A stretch of DNA of 55,043 nucleotides from an uncultured Thiothrix sp. (GTDB lineage: Bacteria; Pseudomonadota; Gammaproteobacteria; Poriferisulfidales; GCA-002705445), in contig CACJPG010000006.1 in the NCBI GenBank assembly GCA_902595225.1, forward strand, positions 2,501 through 57,543, written 5' to 3'. The notes beneath the pieces were generated by a model, which was not told the origin of the DNA, did no database searches, and saw only the letters and a program-made list of their open reading frames with translations. The position numbers and the translations under genes are program-made. Shown piece by piece: positions 47,973 to 55,043 of the stretch. The stretch's first letter is position 1; each line of letters starts with the position of its first letter.

Positions 47973-48362
47973 ATGGCAAAAACAAACACTAAAACAAAAA
48001 AGAAAGTTAAAAAAGTTATAACAGACGGCATTGCTGTCATTAATTCAACTTTTAACAATACTATTGTCACTATAACTGATAGACAAGGTAATACATTATG
48101 CTGGGCTACTGCAGGAGGTTCAGGTTTTAGAGGCTCAAGAAAAAGTACACCTTTTGCTGCACAAGTTGCCGCAGAAAAGGCAGGAAATTTAGGAAAGGAA
48201 TATGGTCTTAAGAATTTAATTGTTTTAGTAAAGGGTCCAGGGCCTGGAAGAGAATCTGCGGTAAGAGCATTAAATAATATAGGCTTCAAGATCACGGATA
48301 TTAATGATGTAACACCAATACCACATAATGGTTGTAGACCGCCAAAAAAAAGGAGAGTGTAA
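47973..48362 (+). CDS. rpsK: Ribosomal protein uS11
   Basis: The 129-residue protein contains [38 protein letters not shown] and the C-terminal [18 protein letters not shown]. It lies on the 30S platform near the Shine-Dalgarno helix. It is 14 bases after rpsM. Confidence 0.99.
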   Translation: MAKTNTKTKKKVKKVITDGIAVINSTFNNTIVTITDRQGNTLCWATAGGSGFRGSRKSTPFAAQVAAEKAGNLGKEYGLKNLIVLVKGPGPGRESAVRALNNIGFKITDINDVTPIPHNGCRPPKKRRV

Positions 48363-48364
48363 AA

Positions 48365-48988
48365 GTGGCAAGATATATTGGGCCAAAATGTAAATTAATG
48401 CGAAGAGAGGGAGCTGATCTGCTTTTAAAAAGTAAGAATAGATCGCTTGACTCAAAATGTAAAATTGATAGTCAGCCTGGTCATCATGCAGATAAAAAAC
48501 CAAGACTTTCAGATTATGGATTGCAATTACGTGAAAAACAAAAATTAAAAAGAATTTATGGAGTGCTGGAAAAACAATTTAGACTTTATTACAAAAAAGC
48601 TGCAAGAAAAACAGGCTCAACTGGGGAAAATTTGTTAAAGCTATTAGAGTGTAGGCTTGATAATGTTGTCTATAGAATGGGTTTTGGATCTACTAGAGCA
48701 GAGGCAAGACAGCTTGTAAGTCATAAGTCAATATTGGTAAATGGCTTAATTGTCAATATACCTTCTTATCAAGTTTCTGCTGACGACATAATTTCAGTTA
48801 AGGAAAAGAGTAAAAAACAAATTAGAATAAAAGACTCTTTAGCTTTGAATGACCAATTGGGCACGTTATCCACTTGGGTTTCAGTAGATAGTAAAAAGAT
48901 GGAAGGTGTTTTTAAGTCTATACCTGAAAGAATGGATCTTCCTTCAGATATAAATGAATCATTAGTTGTTGAATTATATTCTAAATAA
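48365..48988 (+). CDS. rpsD: Ribosomal protein uS4
   Basis: The 207-residue protein begins at GTG, giving [18 protein letters not shown], and contains [20 protein letters not shown] and the S4 domain ([34 protein letters not shown], in parts). It nucleates 30S assembly and represses the alpha operon in E. coli. GGAGAG lies just upstream of the GTG. Confidence 0.98.
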   Translation: MARYIGPKCKLMRREGADLLLKSKNRSLDSKCKIDSQPGHHADKKPRLSDYGLQLREKQKLKRIYGVLEKQFRLYYKKAARKTGSTGENLLKLLECRLDNVVYRMGFGSTRAEARQLVSHKSILVNGLIVNIPSYQVSADDIISVKEKSKKQIRIKDSLALNDQLGTLSTWVSVDSKKMEGVFKSIPERMDLPSDINESLVVELYSK

Positions 48989-49003
48989 ACGAGGTAATAT
49001 ACT

Positions 49004-50002
49004 GTGTCAAATTTTAATAATTTATTAAAACCAAGAATAGTCAATATTGAAAACGTATCTTTGAATAATACAAGAGTTACGTTAGAACCGCTTGAAAGGG
49101 GTTTCGGACATACACTTGGTAGTGCTTTAAGAAGAATTCTTCTGTCATCAATAGTTGGTTCTTCAGTTACAGAAGTCTCAATAGATGGGGTTCAGCATGA
49201 ATACAGTACGATTGAGGGAATTCAAGAAGACGTTATTGACATTATGCTTAATCTTAAAGGAATTTCTTTTAAAATGAATGGAAATACAAGTACATCATTA
49301 TCGTTATCAAAGTCTGAAGTTGGCCCCGTTTTAGCATCAGACATTGAATTAAAAAACGATATCGAAATTATTAATCCAAATCATGTGATTGCAAATATTA
49401 CAAAAGATGGTGCATCGATTAATATGCAGATTGTAGTAAATGAGGGGATAGGTTATTCATCAGCAAATCAAAGAAAAGATGATGCTAATAGAAATGTAGG
49501 CTCATTACTTATTGACGCAAGCTACAGCCCAATTAAAAAAGTTGCTTATAAAGTAGATTCGGCTAGAGTCGAACAAAGAACAGACTTAGATAAACTTATT
49601 ATTGAGCTAGAAACTGATGGAACAATTGATCCTGAAGAGTGTATTAGAGAAGCTGCAACGATTTTACATGATCAGGTTTCAGTTTTTGTTGATTTAAAAG
49701 CTATAGAAGAGAAAGAGCAAAAAGTAGAAGAAGCTGAGATAGACCCTAACCTTTTACGTCCTGTCGATGATTTAGAGCTTACAGTGAGATCTGCAAATTG
49801 TTTAAAAGCAGAGAACGTTTATTACATTGGTGATTTAATCCAAAGAAGCGAGAACGAGCTTTTAAAAACTCCTAACCTTGGTAAAAAGTCATTGACTGAA
49901 ATCAAAGATATTCTTGGAACTTATGGCCTTTCTCTTGGTATGAAATTAGATAATTGGCCGCCTAGCAACTTACAAGACCAAGATCAGGTAAAAAAGTTTT
50001 GA
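49004..50002 (+). CDS. rpoA: RNA polymerase alpha subunit
   Basis: The 332-residue protein starts at GTG after GAGG. The N-terminal domain has [26 protein letters not shown] (in parts) and [19 protein letters not shown]. The C-terminal domain (from about 250) has [20 protein letters not shown] and [16 protein letters not shown], which bind UP elements and activators. It assembles beta and beta'. Confidence 0.99.
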   Translation: MSNFNNLLKPRIVNIENVSLNNTRVTLEPLERGFGHTLGSALRRILLSSIVGSSVTEVSIDGVQHEYSTIEGIQEDVIDIMLNLKGISFKMNGNTSTSLSLSKSEVGPVLASDIELKNDIEIINPNHVIANITKDGASINMQIVVNEGIGYSSANQRKDDANRNVGSLLIDASYSPIKKVAYKVDSARVEQRTDLDKLIIELETDGTIDPEECIREAATILHDQVSVFVDLKAIEEKEQKVEEAEIDPNLLRPVDDLELTVRSANCLKAENVYYIGDLIQRSENELLKTPNLGKKSLTEIKDILGTYGLSLGMKLDNWPPSNLQDQDQVKKF

Positions 50003-50009
50003 GGGAAAA

Positions 50010-50393
50010 ATGAGACATAAATACTCAGGTAGAAAGTTAAATAGAACTTCATCGCATCGAACTGCGATGTTTAAAAATATGATGGCTTCATTGATTGAAC
50101 ACGAAGAGATAAAGACAACACTGCCAAAAGCCAAAGAGCTTAGAAAGTTCTTAGAGAGATTAATTACAATATCAAAGGTCGACACAGTTGCAAAAAGGAG
50201 AGTTGTTTTCTCAAGAATTCGTTCAAAAGATGCGGTGACAAAATTATTTTCCGAGTTAGGACCAAGATTTAAAAATAGACCAGGAGGGTATTTAAGAATC
50301 CTTAAATGTGGCTTTCGACCAGGTGATAAAGCCCCTATGGCTATTATTCAATTAGTTGATAAAAAAGAGCAAGTTACAGAAGAATCACAATAA
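50010..50393 (+). CDS. rplQ: Ribosomal protein bL17
   Basis: The 127-residue protein begins [20 protein letters not shown] and contains [20 protein letters not shown] and the C-terminal [16 protein letters not shown]. It ends the alpha operon. Its last 9 bases overlap the convergent uvrA 3' end, leaving no room for a conventional terminator. Confidence 0.99.
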   Translation: MRHKYSGRKLNRTSSHRTAMFKNMMASLIEHEEIKTTLPKAKELRKFLERLITISKVDTVAKRRVVFSRIRSKDAVTKLFSELGPRFKNRPGGYLRILKCGFRPGDKAPMAIIQLVDKKEQVTEESQ

Positions 50394-53195
50394 AGCTTTT
50401 AAATATTTGCCTGTATAAGATTTTTTTAAAGTAGCTATTTTTTCAGGACTACCCACACCAATAACTTTCCCACCCTTTACTCCTCCATCAGGGCCCATAT
50501 CAATAATCCAATCTGCTGTTTTTATCACATCAAGATTGTGTTCAATAATAATAATTGTATTACCTTTATCCCTTAGCTGGTGAATTATTTTTAACAGCTG
50601 ATTAACATCATGAAAATGTAGTCCTGTAGTTGGCTCATCAAAAATATAAAGTGTTTGACCCGTATCTTTTTTTGATAATTCTTTTGCTAGTTTGACTCTT
50701 TGAGCTTCTCCACCGGATAGAGTAGTTGCATTTTGACCAACTGTAATATATGAAAGACCCACATCAATTAATGTTTTCAATTTTCTTTTTATTGTTGGGA
50801 CACTATCAAAAAAGGTATATGCTTCTTCAACAGTCATATCCAACACTTCAGATATGTTTTTATTCTTATATAAAACTTCAAGGGTAGCATTATTATATCT
50901 CTTCCCTTTGCAAATATCACATTGAACATAAACATCTGGAAGAAAATGCATCTCCACTTTTATTACTCCATCACCGTGACATGACTCACATCTCCCACCT
51001 TTGACATTGAAACTAAATCTTCCAGGAGTATATCCTCTGGAGCGTGCCTCCTTTGTTGAAGCAAACAAATCTCTAATTAATGTAAATAGTCCTGTATATG
51101 TGGCGGGATTTGAACGTGGTGTCCTTCCAATTGGGCTTTGATTGATCTCTATTATCTTATCAAATTCCTCCCAGCCTTTAATATTTTTAACATGTGCAAC
51201 TGAGTGACTGTTTTTATTGATCTTATTGCTAAGATATTTGTACAGCGTTTCATTCACTAAAGTTGACTTGCCAGAACCTGAAACTCCAGTAACGCACGTA
51301 ATTAATCCTATGGGAATGTCAATATTAATATTTTTTAAATTATTTGAATTCGCACCTTGTATGCTGACAAACTTGCCATTTGGTTTATGTCTTTCATCTG
51401 GAACTATTATTTTCTTACTACCAGAGATATACATTCCTGTTATTGATTTTCTATTTTTCTCTATATCGTCTGGCGTACCTTCTGCTATTATCTCACCACC
51501 ATAAAAACCAGCACCTGGACCAATGTCAATAACATGATCTGCTGCTTTTATTGTACACTCGTCGTGTTCAACAACAATAACAGTATTGCCCAAGTCTCTT
51601 AAATTACAAAGTGTTTCAATTAACTTGTCATTATCCTTTTGATGCAATCCGATAGAGGGTTCATCCAGTATATAGGTAACACCTACTAAGCCTGCACCAA
51701 TCTGGCTTGCTAGACGAATTCTCTGATTTTCACCACCAGATAAAGTCTCGGCACTTCTATCAAGGCTAAGATAATTTAAACCAACATTATTCAAAAAACC
51801 TAATCTTGAAACTATTTCTGTTACGAGCTTCTCAGAAATTTTTCTTTTCTTTCCATCTAATTTAAGTTTTTTGAAAAATGCCAAAGACTCTTCTATTGGC
51901 ATTTCTGAAATTTCCGCAATATTTTTATTGCCAACAAAAACATTTAGCGCTGCTTCACATAGTCGTGTTCCATTACAAGCATCACATATTTGTTTAGATA
52001 AGTATTTATTTAGCTCCTCTCGCACGAAACTAGAGTCAGTATTGTTATATCTTCTTTCAAAATTATTAACTACGCCCTCAAAAGGCTGATAATTTGAAGT
52101 TCTTTTACCATTATTATTGTAGTACGTAAATTTAATTTCCTCTTTGCCAGTTCCATACAGAATAATATTTTTAATTTTTTTACTTAGTGAACTAAATGGT
52201 TTTTCAACATCGAAATCATAATGATTTGAAAGCGACTTAATGATTTGGTAATAAAATTCATTCCTCTTATCCCATCCTTTAATTGCACCATTTGATAAAC
52301 TTAAATCATCATTTACAATTTTATTTTCGTCAAAAAATAAATTTACTCCAAGTCCATCACATTCCTTGCATGCTCCTACTGGACTATTAAATGAAAAAAG
52401 TCTTGGTTCAAGCTCATCAATACTATATCCACACTGTGGGCAGGCAAATTTTGAAGAATAATTTTCATTTTGATTTTTATCTTTTGAATATATTGTTACT
52501 AAATCAGTTTTGTAATTAAGAGCAGTTTCTATTGATTCTGTAATCCTAATTTTTGAGTTTTCATTTACTTTTAATCTATCAATTACTAACTCTAGAGTAT
52601 TATTTTTTTTTGGATCAATCTTTGGTATTTCATTTATGTTGTAAACTATATTATTTAGTCTTATTCTCATAAAGCCTTTTGATCTTATATCGTCAATAAT
52701 ATTTTTGTGCTCACCTTTTCTTTTTTGAACCAAGGGAGTTAATATTATTATTGATTCATTTTCGTCATATTTATCAAAAAGGTCATCTACTATTTCTGAT
52801 GCTGATTTTCCTTCTAAACTTTCTTTATGTATTGGACAAAGTGGATTTCCAGCTCTAGCAAATAATAATCTCAGGTAATCATGAATTTCGGTAACTGTTC
52901 CAACAGTTGATCTTGGATTGTGTGAAGTTGTTTTTTGCTCTATTGAGATGGCTGGCGATAAGCCATCAATATGGTCAACCTCTGGTCTCTCCATTCTAGT
53001 TAAAAATTGTCTTGCATAAGCAGATAGTGACTCCACATATCTTCTTTGTCCTTCAGCAAATATAGTATCAAATGCTAAAGTTGACTTCCCTGATCCAGAC
53101 AAACCAGTTATGACAATAAGTTTATCTCTAGGTATAACTAGATCAATATTTTTCAAATTGTGGCTTCTAGCGCCCTTAATTACTATATTCTGCAT
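50385..53195 (-). CDS. uvrA: Excinuclease ABC subunit A
   Basis: The 936-residue ABC ATPase has both Walker A sites ([12 protein letters not shown] near residues 33-44 and [15 protein letters not shown] in the second half) and two signatures ([12 protein letters not shown] and [12 protein letters not shown]). It also has CXXC zinc-finger pairs (CPQCGYS...CKECDG and CESCHGDG...CDICKG). UvrA finds bulky DNA lesions and loads UvrB for nucleotide excision repair. It diverges from ssb, as in E. coli, and its stop lies inside rplQ. Confidence 0.99.
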   Translation of the reverse strand: MQNIVIKGARSHNLKNIDLVIPRDKLIVITGLSGSGKSTLAFDTIFAEGQRRYVESLSAYARQFLTRMERPEVDHIDGLSPAISIEQKTTSHNPRSTVGTVTEIHDYLRLLFARAGNPLCPIHKESLEGKSASEIVDDLFDKYDENESIIILTPLVQKRKGEHKNIIDDIRSKGFMRIRLNNIVYNINEIPKIDPKKNNTLELVIDRLKVNENSKIRITESIETALNYKTDLVTIYSKDKNQNENYSSKFACPQCGYSIDELEPRLFSFNSPVGACKECDGLGVNLFFDENKIVNDDLSLSNGAIKGWDKRNEFYYQIIKSLSNHYDFDVEKPFSSLSKKIKNIILYGTGKEEIKFTYYNNNGKRTSNYQPFEGVVNNFERRYNNTDSSFVREELNKYLSKQICDACNGTRLCEAALNVFVGNKNIAEISEMPIEESLAFFKKLKLDGKKRKISEKLVTEIVSRLGFLNNVGLNYLSLDRSAETLSGGENQRIRLASQIGAGLVGVTYILDEPSIGLHQKDNDKLIETLCNLRDLGNTVIVVEHDECTIKAADHVIDIGPGAGFYGGEIIAEGTPDDIEKNRKSITGMYISGSKKIIVPDERHKPNGKFVSIQGANSNNLKNINIDIPIGLITCVTGVSGSGKSTLVNETLYKYLSNKINKNSHSVAHVKNIKGWEEFDKIIEINQSPIGRTPRSNPATYTGLFTLIRDLFASTKEARSRGYTPGRFSFNVKGGRCESCHGDGVIKVEMHFLPDVYVQCDICKGKRYNNATLEVLYKNKNISEVLDMTVEEAYTFFDSVPTIKRKLKTLIDVGLSYITVGQNATTLSGGEAQRVKLAKELSKKDTGQTLYIFDEPTTGLHFHDVNQLLKIIHQLRDKGNTIIIIEHNLDVIKTADWIIDMGPDGGVKGGKVIGVGSPEKIATLKKSYTGKYLKALL

Positions 53196-53229
53196 CTACA
53201 TGTGATATTATTAATCCCAACAGAATAGG

Positions 53230-53262
53230 ATAGTACGTATAATATAAAAGGTATAGTACTAT
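53230..53262. promoter_or_regulatory. Candidate operator between uvrA and ssb
   Basis: ATAGTACGTAT (53230-53240) and the perfect palindrome ATAGTACTAT (53253-53262) start 23 bp apart between the divergent uvrA and ssb genes. No E. coli-type CTGT-N8-ACAG LexA box is present. Since uvrA and ssb are classic SOS genes, the palindromes are candidates for a diverged LexA or other repressor site; this is inference. Confidence 0.35.
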
Positions 53263-53311
53263 TTATATTCATATTAATTATGTATAACAAAACGTTAGGG
53301 GGTAAAAGAAG

Positions 53312-53761
53312 ATGGCGGGAGTAAATAAAGTAATAATACTTGGTAGACTTGGCGCCGACCCGGAACTTCGCTCATCCCCATCTGGAGTGACCAGCTGTAA
53401 TTTAAGCATAGCAACATCTATTAATTGGACAGACAAAAACTCTGGTGATAAAAAAGAAAAGACTGAGTGGCATAGAGTTGTTTTCTTTGGGCGACCAGCA
53501 GAAGTGATCGATCAATATATGAAAAAAGGTCAGCAGCTTTATGTTGAAGGACGACTTGAAACTAGTAAATATGAAAAGGATGGAATAGAAAGATTTTCTA
53601 CAAATATAATCGGTGAGTCTTTTAATTTTATTAGTGGTAGCTCTACTCAAATGGATGATTCTACTCATAATGAATTTAATCAAACTCCCAGTCAGAATGA
53701 AAACATGAGTTCTGAAAATAATTCAAAAAAAGATGATTTTGATGATGACATACCTTTCTAA
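53312..53761 (+). CDS. ssb: Single-stranded DNA-binding protein
   Basis: The 149-residue protein has the OB-fold core (VNKVIILGRLGADPELRSSP, TEWHRVVFFGRPAEVIDQYMKKGQQLYVEGRL, in parts). A flexible Asn/Ser-rich linker from about 110 follows, with the acidic tip DDDIPF that recruits partner proteins. It coats single-stranded DNA in replication and repair. AGGGGG lies about 10 bases before the ATG. Confidence 0.99.
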   Translation: MAGVNKVIILGRLGADPELRSSPSGVTSCNLSIATSINWTDKNSGDKKEKTEWHRVVFFGRPAEVIDQYMKKGQQLYVEGRLETSKYEKDGIERFSTNIIGESFNFISGSSTQMDDSTHNEFNQTPSQNENMSSENNSKKDDFDDDIPF

Positions 53762-53792
53762 TATTTTAATATAAAAATATATATATTTTTAA

Positions 53793-54818
53793 ATGACGCT
53801 AGCACTTATTTCTTTCACAATTCTACTTTCGTACGTCTCTGTAATTTTTTTAGAATTTATTTTCTTGAGGTATAAATTGTTCATAGATAATCCAAATGAT
53901 AGAAATATTCATGTAAATCCAATTCCATCAGCAGGCGGTCTTGCAATTTTTTTTTCATACTTCATATATTTATATTTTTTATCATATTTTTTTCAAATAG
54001 ATATAAAATTTTTTACTATATTCTTAATAACATTATTCCCAATAATGTTAATCGGCCTTGTTGATGATTTAAAAGAAACAAACGTTATTATTAGGCTATT
54101 TATTCAACTTTTTTCAGCATCTTTAATGATTTATTATTTTCAAATTAATCAAAATTATAATTCTAACTTTGAATTCTCACAAACAAATTTACTTATAATT
54201 TTAGTATCTGTCGTATTATCTATGTGGCTAATGAATTTATATAACTTTATGGATGGCATTGACGCATATGCAGCTTCGGAGGCTGTATTCGTATTCTCTT
54301 CTGCTTCTCTCATAGCTTATTTAAATGAACCTTCAGGGAAAATGTATATAATCTTAATAGGTTTCGCTGCAGCTAGTTTTGGATTTTTATTAAGAAATTG
54401 GTATCCTGCAAAAATTTTTATGGGTGACACTGGAAGCGTTTCAATAGGATGCTGTGCAGCCTTTTTTATATTTTACAGTGCTTCTGAATCTATAATAAGT
54501 ATATATACATGGTTGATTTTGCTGTCTGTATTTATATCTGACTCTACATATACATTATTTGTACGAGTTGTTACTCAAAAAAACCTTTTAAAACCCCATC
54601 TAACCCATGGATTCCACATTTTGGCTAAAAAAAGTAGATCTCAGAAAGAAATAACAAAATATATGATATTCGTTAATTTATTTTGGGTGTTACCTTTGGC
54701 TTTGATTTCAAATACCTTTAACGATTTTCACATATTGGTTACAATAATAGCTTATTTACCACTTTTGCTTTATTTGATAAAAATAGGAGCAGGGTTAGAA
54801 GATGCACAAAGGAGATAA
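53793..54818 (+). CDS. MraY/WecA-type polyprenyl-phosphate phosphosugar transferase
   Basis: The 341-residue polytopic membrane protein has about ten helices and family motifs. These are [12 protein letters not shown] (near 45-56), GLVDDLKET (DD pair near 90-91), [17 protein letters not shown] near 147-163, [13 protein letters not shown] near 207-219 and a HGFHILAKK segment matching the HXH-like loop. It should transfer a sugar-1-phosphate from a UDP-sugar to undecaprenyl phosphate to start O-antigen or capsule synthesis. It resembles WecA/WbpL more than MraY. The sugar cannot be named. It overlaps miaB by one base (TAATG). Confidence 0.88.
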   Translation: MTLALISFTILLSYVSVIFLEFIFLRYKLFIDNPNDRNIHVNPIPSAGGLAIFFSYFIYLYFLSYFFQIDIKFFTIFLITLFPIMLIGLVDDLKETNVIIRLFIQLFSASLMIYYFQINQNYNSNFEFSQTNLLIILVSVVLSMWLMNLYNFMDGIDAYAASEAVFVFSSASLIAYLNEPSGKMYIILIGFAAASFGFLLRNWYPAKIFMGDTGSVSIGCCAAFFIFYSASESIISIYTWLILLSVFISDSTYTLFVRVVTQKNLLKPHLTHGFHILAKKSRSQKEITKYMIFVNLFWVLPLALISNTFNDFHILVTIIAYLPLLLYLIKIGAGLEDAQRR

Positions 54819-55043
54819 TGAAAAAAAAATATTATATTGAAACTCAAGGCTGTCAAATGAATGAGTATGACAGCGATAAGATGAAAGATTTGTTATCACA
54901 AAATTTAGGTTTTCAAAGCACAAAAAATAAAGAAGATGCTGATATTTTAATTGTCAATACCTGCTCTATTAGAGAGAAGGCTCAAGAAAAAGTCTTTTCC
55001 TTATTGGGAAACTGGAGAAAATTAAAAAAGAATAAACCAGATC
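54818..55043 (+). CDS. miaB: tRNA methylthiotransferase MiaB, N-terminal part (cut by window end)
   Basis: The visible 75 codons begin [20 protein letters not shown] and include [18 protein letters not shown]. These carry the first two of three N-terminal Cys that bind the auxiliary [4Fe-4S] cluster in MiaB. The radical-SAM CXXXCXXC motif lies beyond the window. MiaB adds a methylthio group to i6A37 in tRNAs. GGAG lies 4 bases before the ATG, inside the preceding gene. Confidence 0.95.
   Translation, partial: MKKKYYIETQGCQMNEYDSDKMKDLLSQNLGFQSTKNKEDADILIVNTCSIREKAQEKVFSLLGNWRKLKKNKPD

Overview
The window is a low-GC (about one third G+C by eye), tightly packed piece of a proteobacterial chromosome. 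A Gammaproteobacterium in the broad sense, including the beta/Methylophilales side, fits best. Reasons: the core order birA - pantothenate kinase - tRNA-Thr ... tRNA-Tyr - tRNA-Gly - tRNA-Thr - tuf - tRNA-Trp - secE - nusG - rplKAJL - rpoBC - str - S10 - spc - alpha - uvrA/ssb; the presence of GlnS; and the ribosomal protein set. Small intergenic gaps, many ATGA or longer gene overlaps, HTH-less BirA and a single tuf in the stretch suggest a streamlined, probably aquatic bacterium. No gene-free stretch exceeds about 140 bp. I saw no insertion sequence, prophage or CRISPR array.

Layout. 1-2470: the 3' part of a 23S rRNA gene and 5S rRNA. 2.5-7.8 kb: small accessory genes, namely an alternative oxidase (AOX), a bacterial cryptochrome/photolyase-like protein overlapping a DUF2256 mini-protein, an ArsC-like arsenate reductase broken by a one-base shift in a run of nine A, glyoxalase II, a periplasmic SH3-like protein, a parvulin and a membrane-anchored glutaredoxin. 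7.8-11.0 kb: glnS diverging from birA-coaX with overlapping start codons, then tRNA-Thr(TGT).

11.1-20.8 kb interrupts a tRNA/tuf neighbourhood that is contiguous in E. coli (thrU-tyrU-glyT-thrT-tufB). It carries a C1 cluster: FwdD, FwdB, FwdA, Ftr (FhcD), FwdC, a 7Fe ferredoxin and an adrenodoxin-reductase-type ferredoxin-NADP reductase. It is followed by an NTF2-like protein, an inverse-autotransporter barrel without a passenger, a separate secreted protein and PsiE. The main discovery candidate is this cluster. FwdB keeps the Cys residues expected for a [4Fe-4S] cluster and for the Mo/W ligand, a FwdD subunit is present, FwdA keeps its amidohydrolase metal residues, and a ferredoxin plus NADP reductase are encoded directly behind. 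This looks like a working, archaeal-style formylmethanofuran dehydrogenase in a bacterium. It could oxidise the formyl group all the way to CO2 and send electrons to NADPH, unlike the formyltransferase/hydrolase (Fhc) of model methylotrophs, which releases formate.

20.9-50.4 kb is the translation/transcription core: tRNA-Tyr, -Gly, -Thr, tuf, tRNA-Trp, secE-nusG, rplKAJL, rpoBC, rpsLG-fusA, rpsJ and the S10/spc/alpha genes through rplQ. No second tuf follows fusA. Visible control elements are a strong promoter before rpsL, an L10-leader-like region, a hairpin between rplL and rpoB, a promoter and terminator-like hairpin between rpsJ and rplC, and a promoter before rpsM. 50.4-55.0 kb: uvrA (its 3' end overlapping rplQ), divergent ssb, a MraY/WecA-type phosphosugar transferase, and the start of miaB cut by the window edge.
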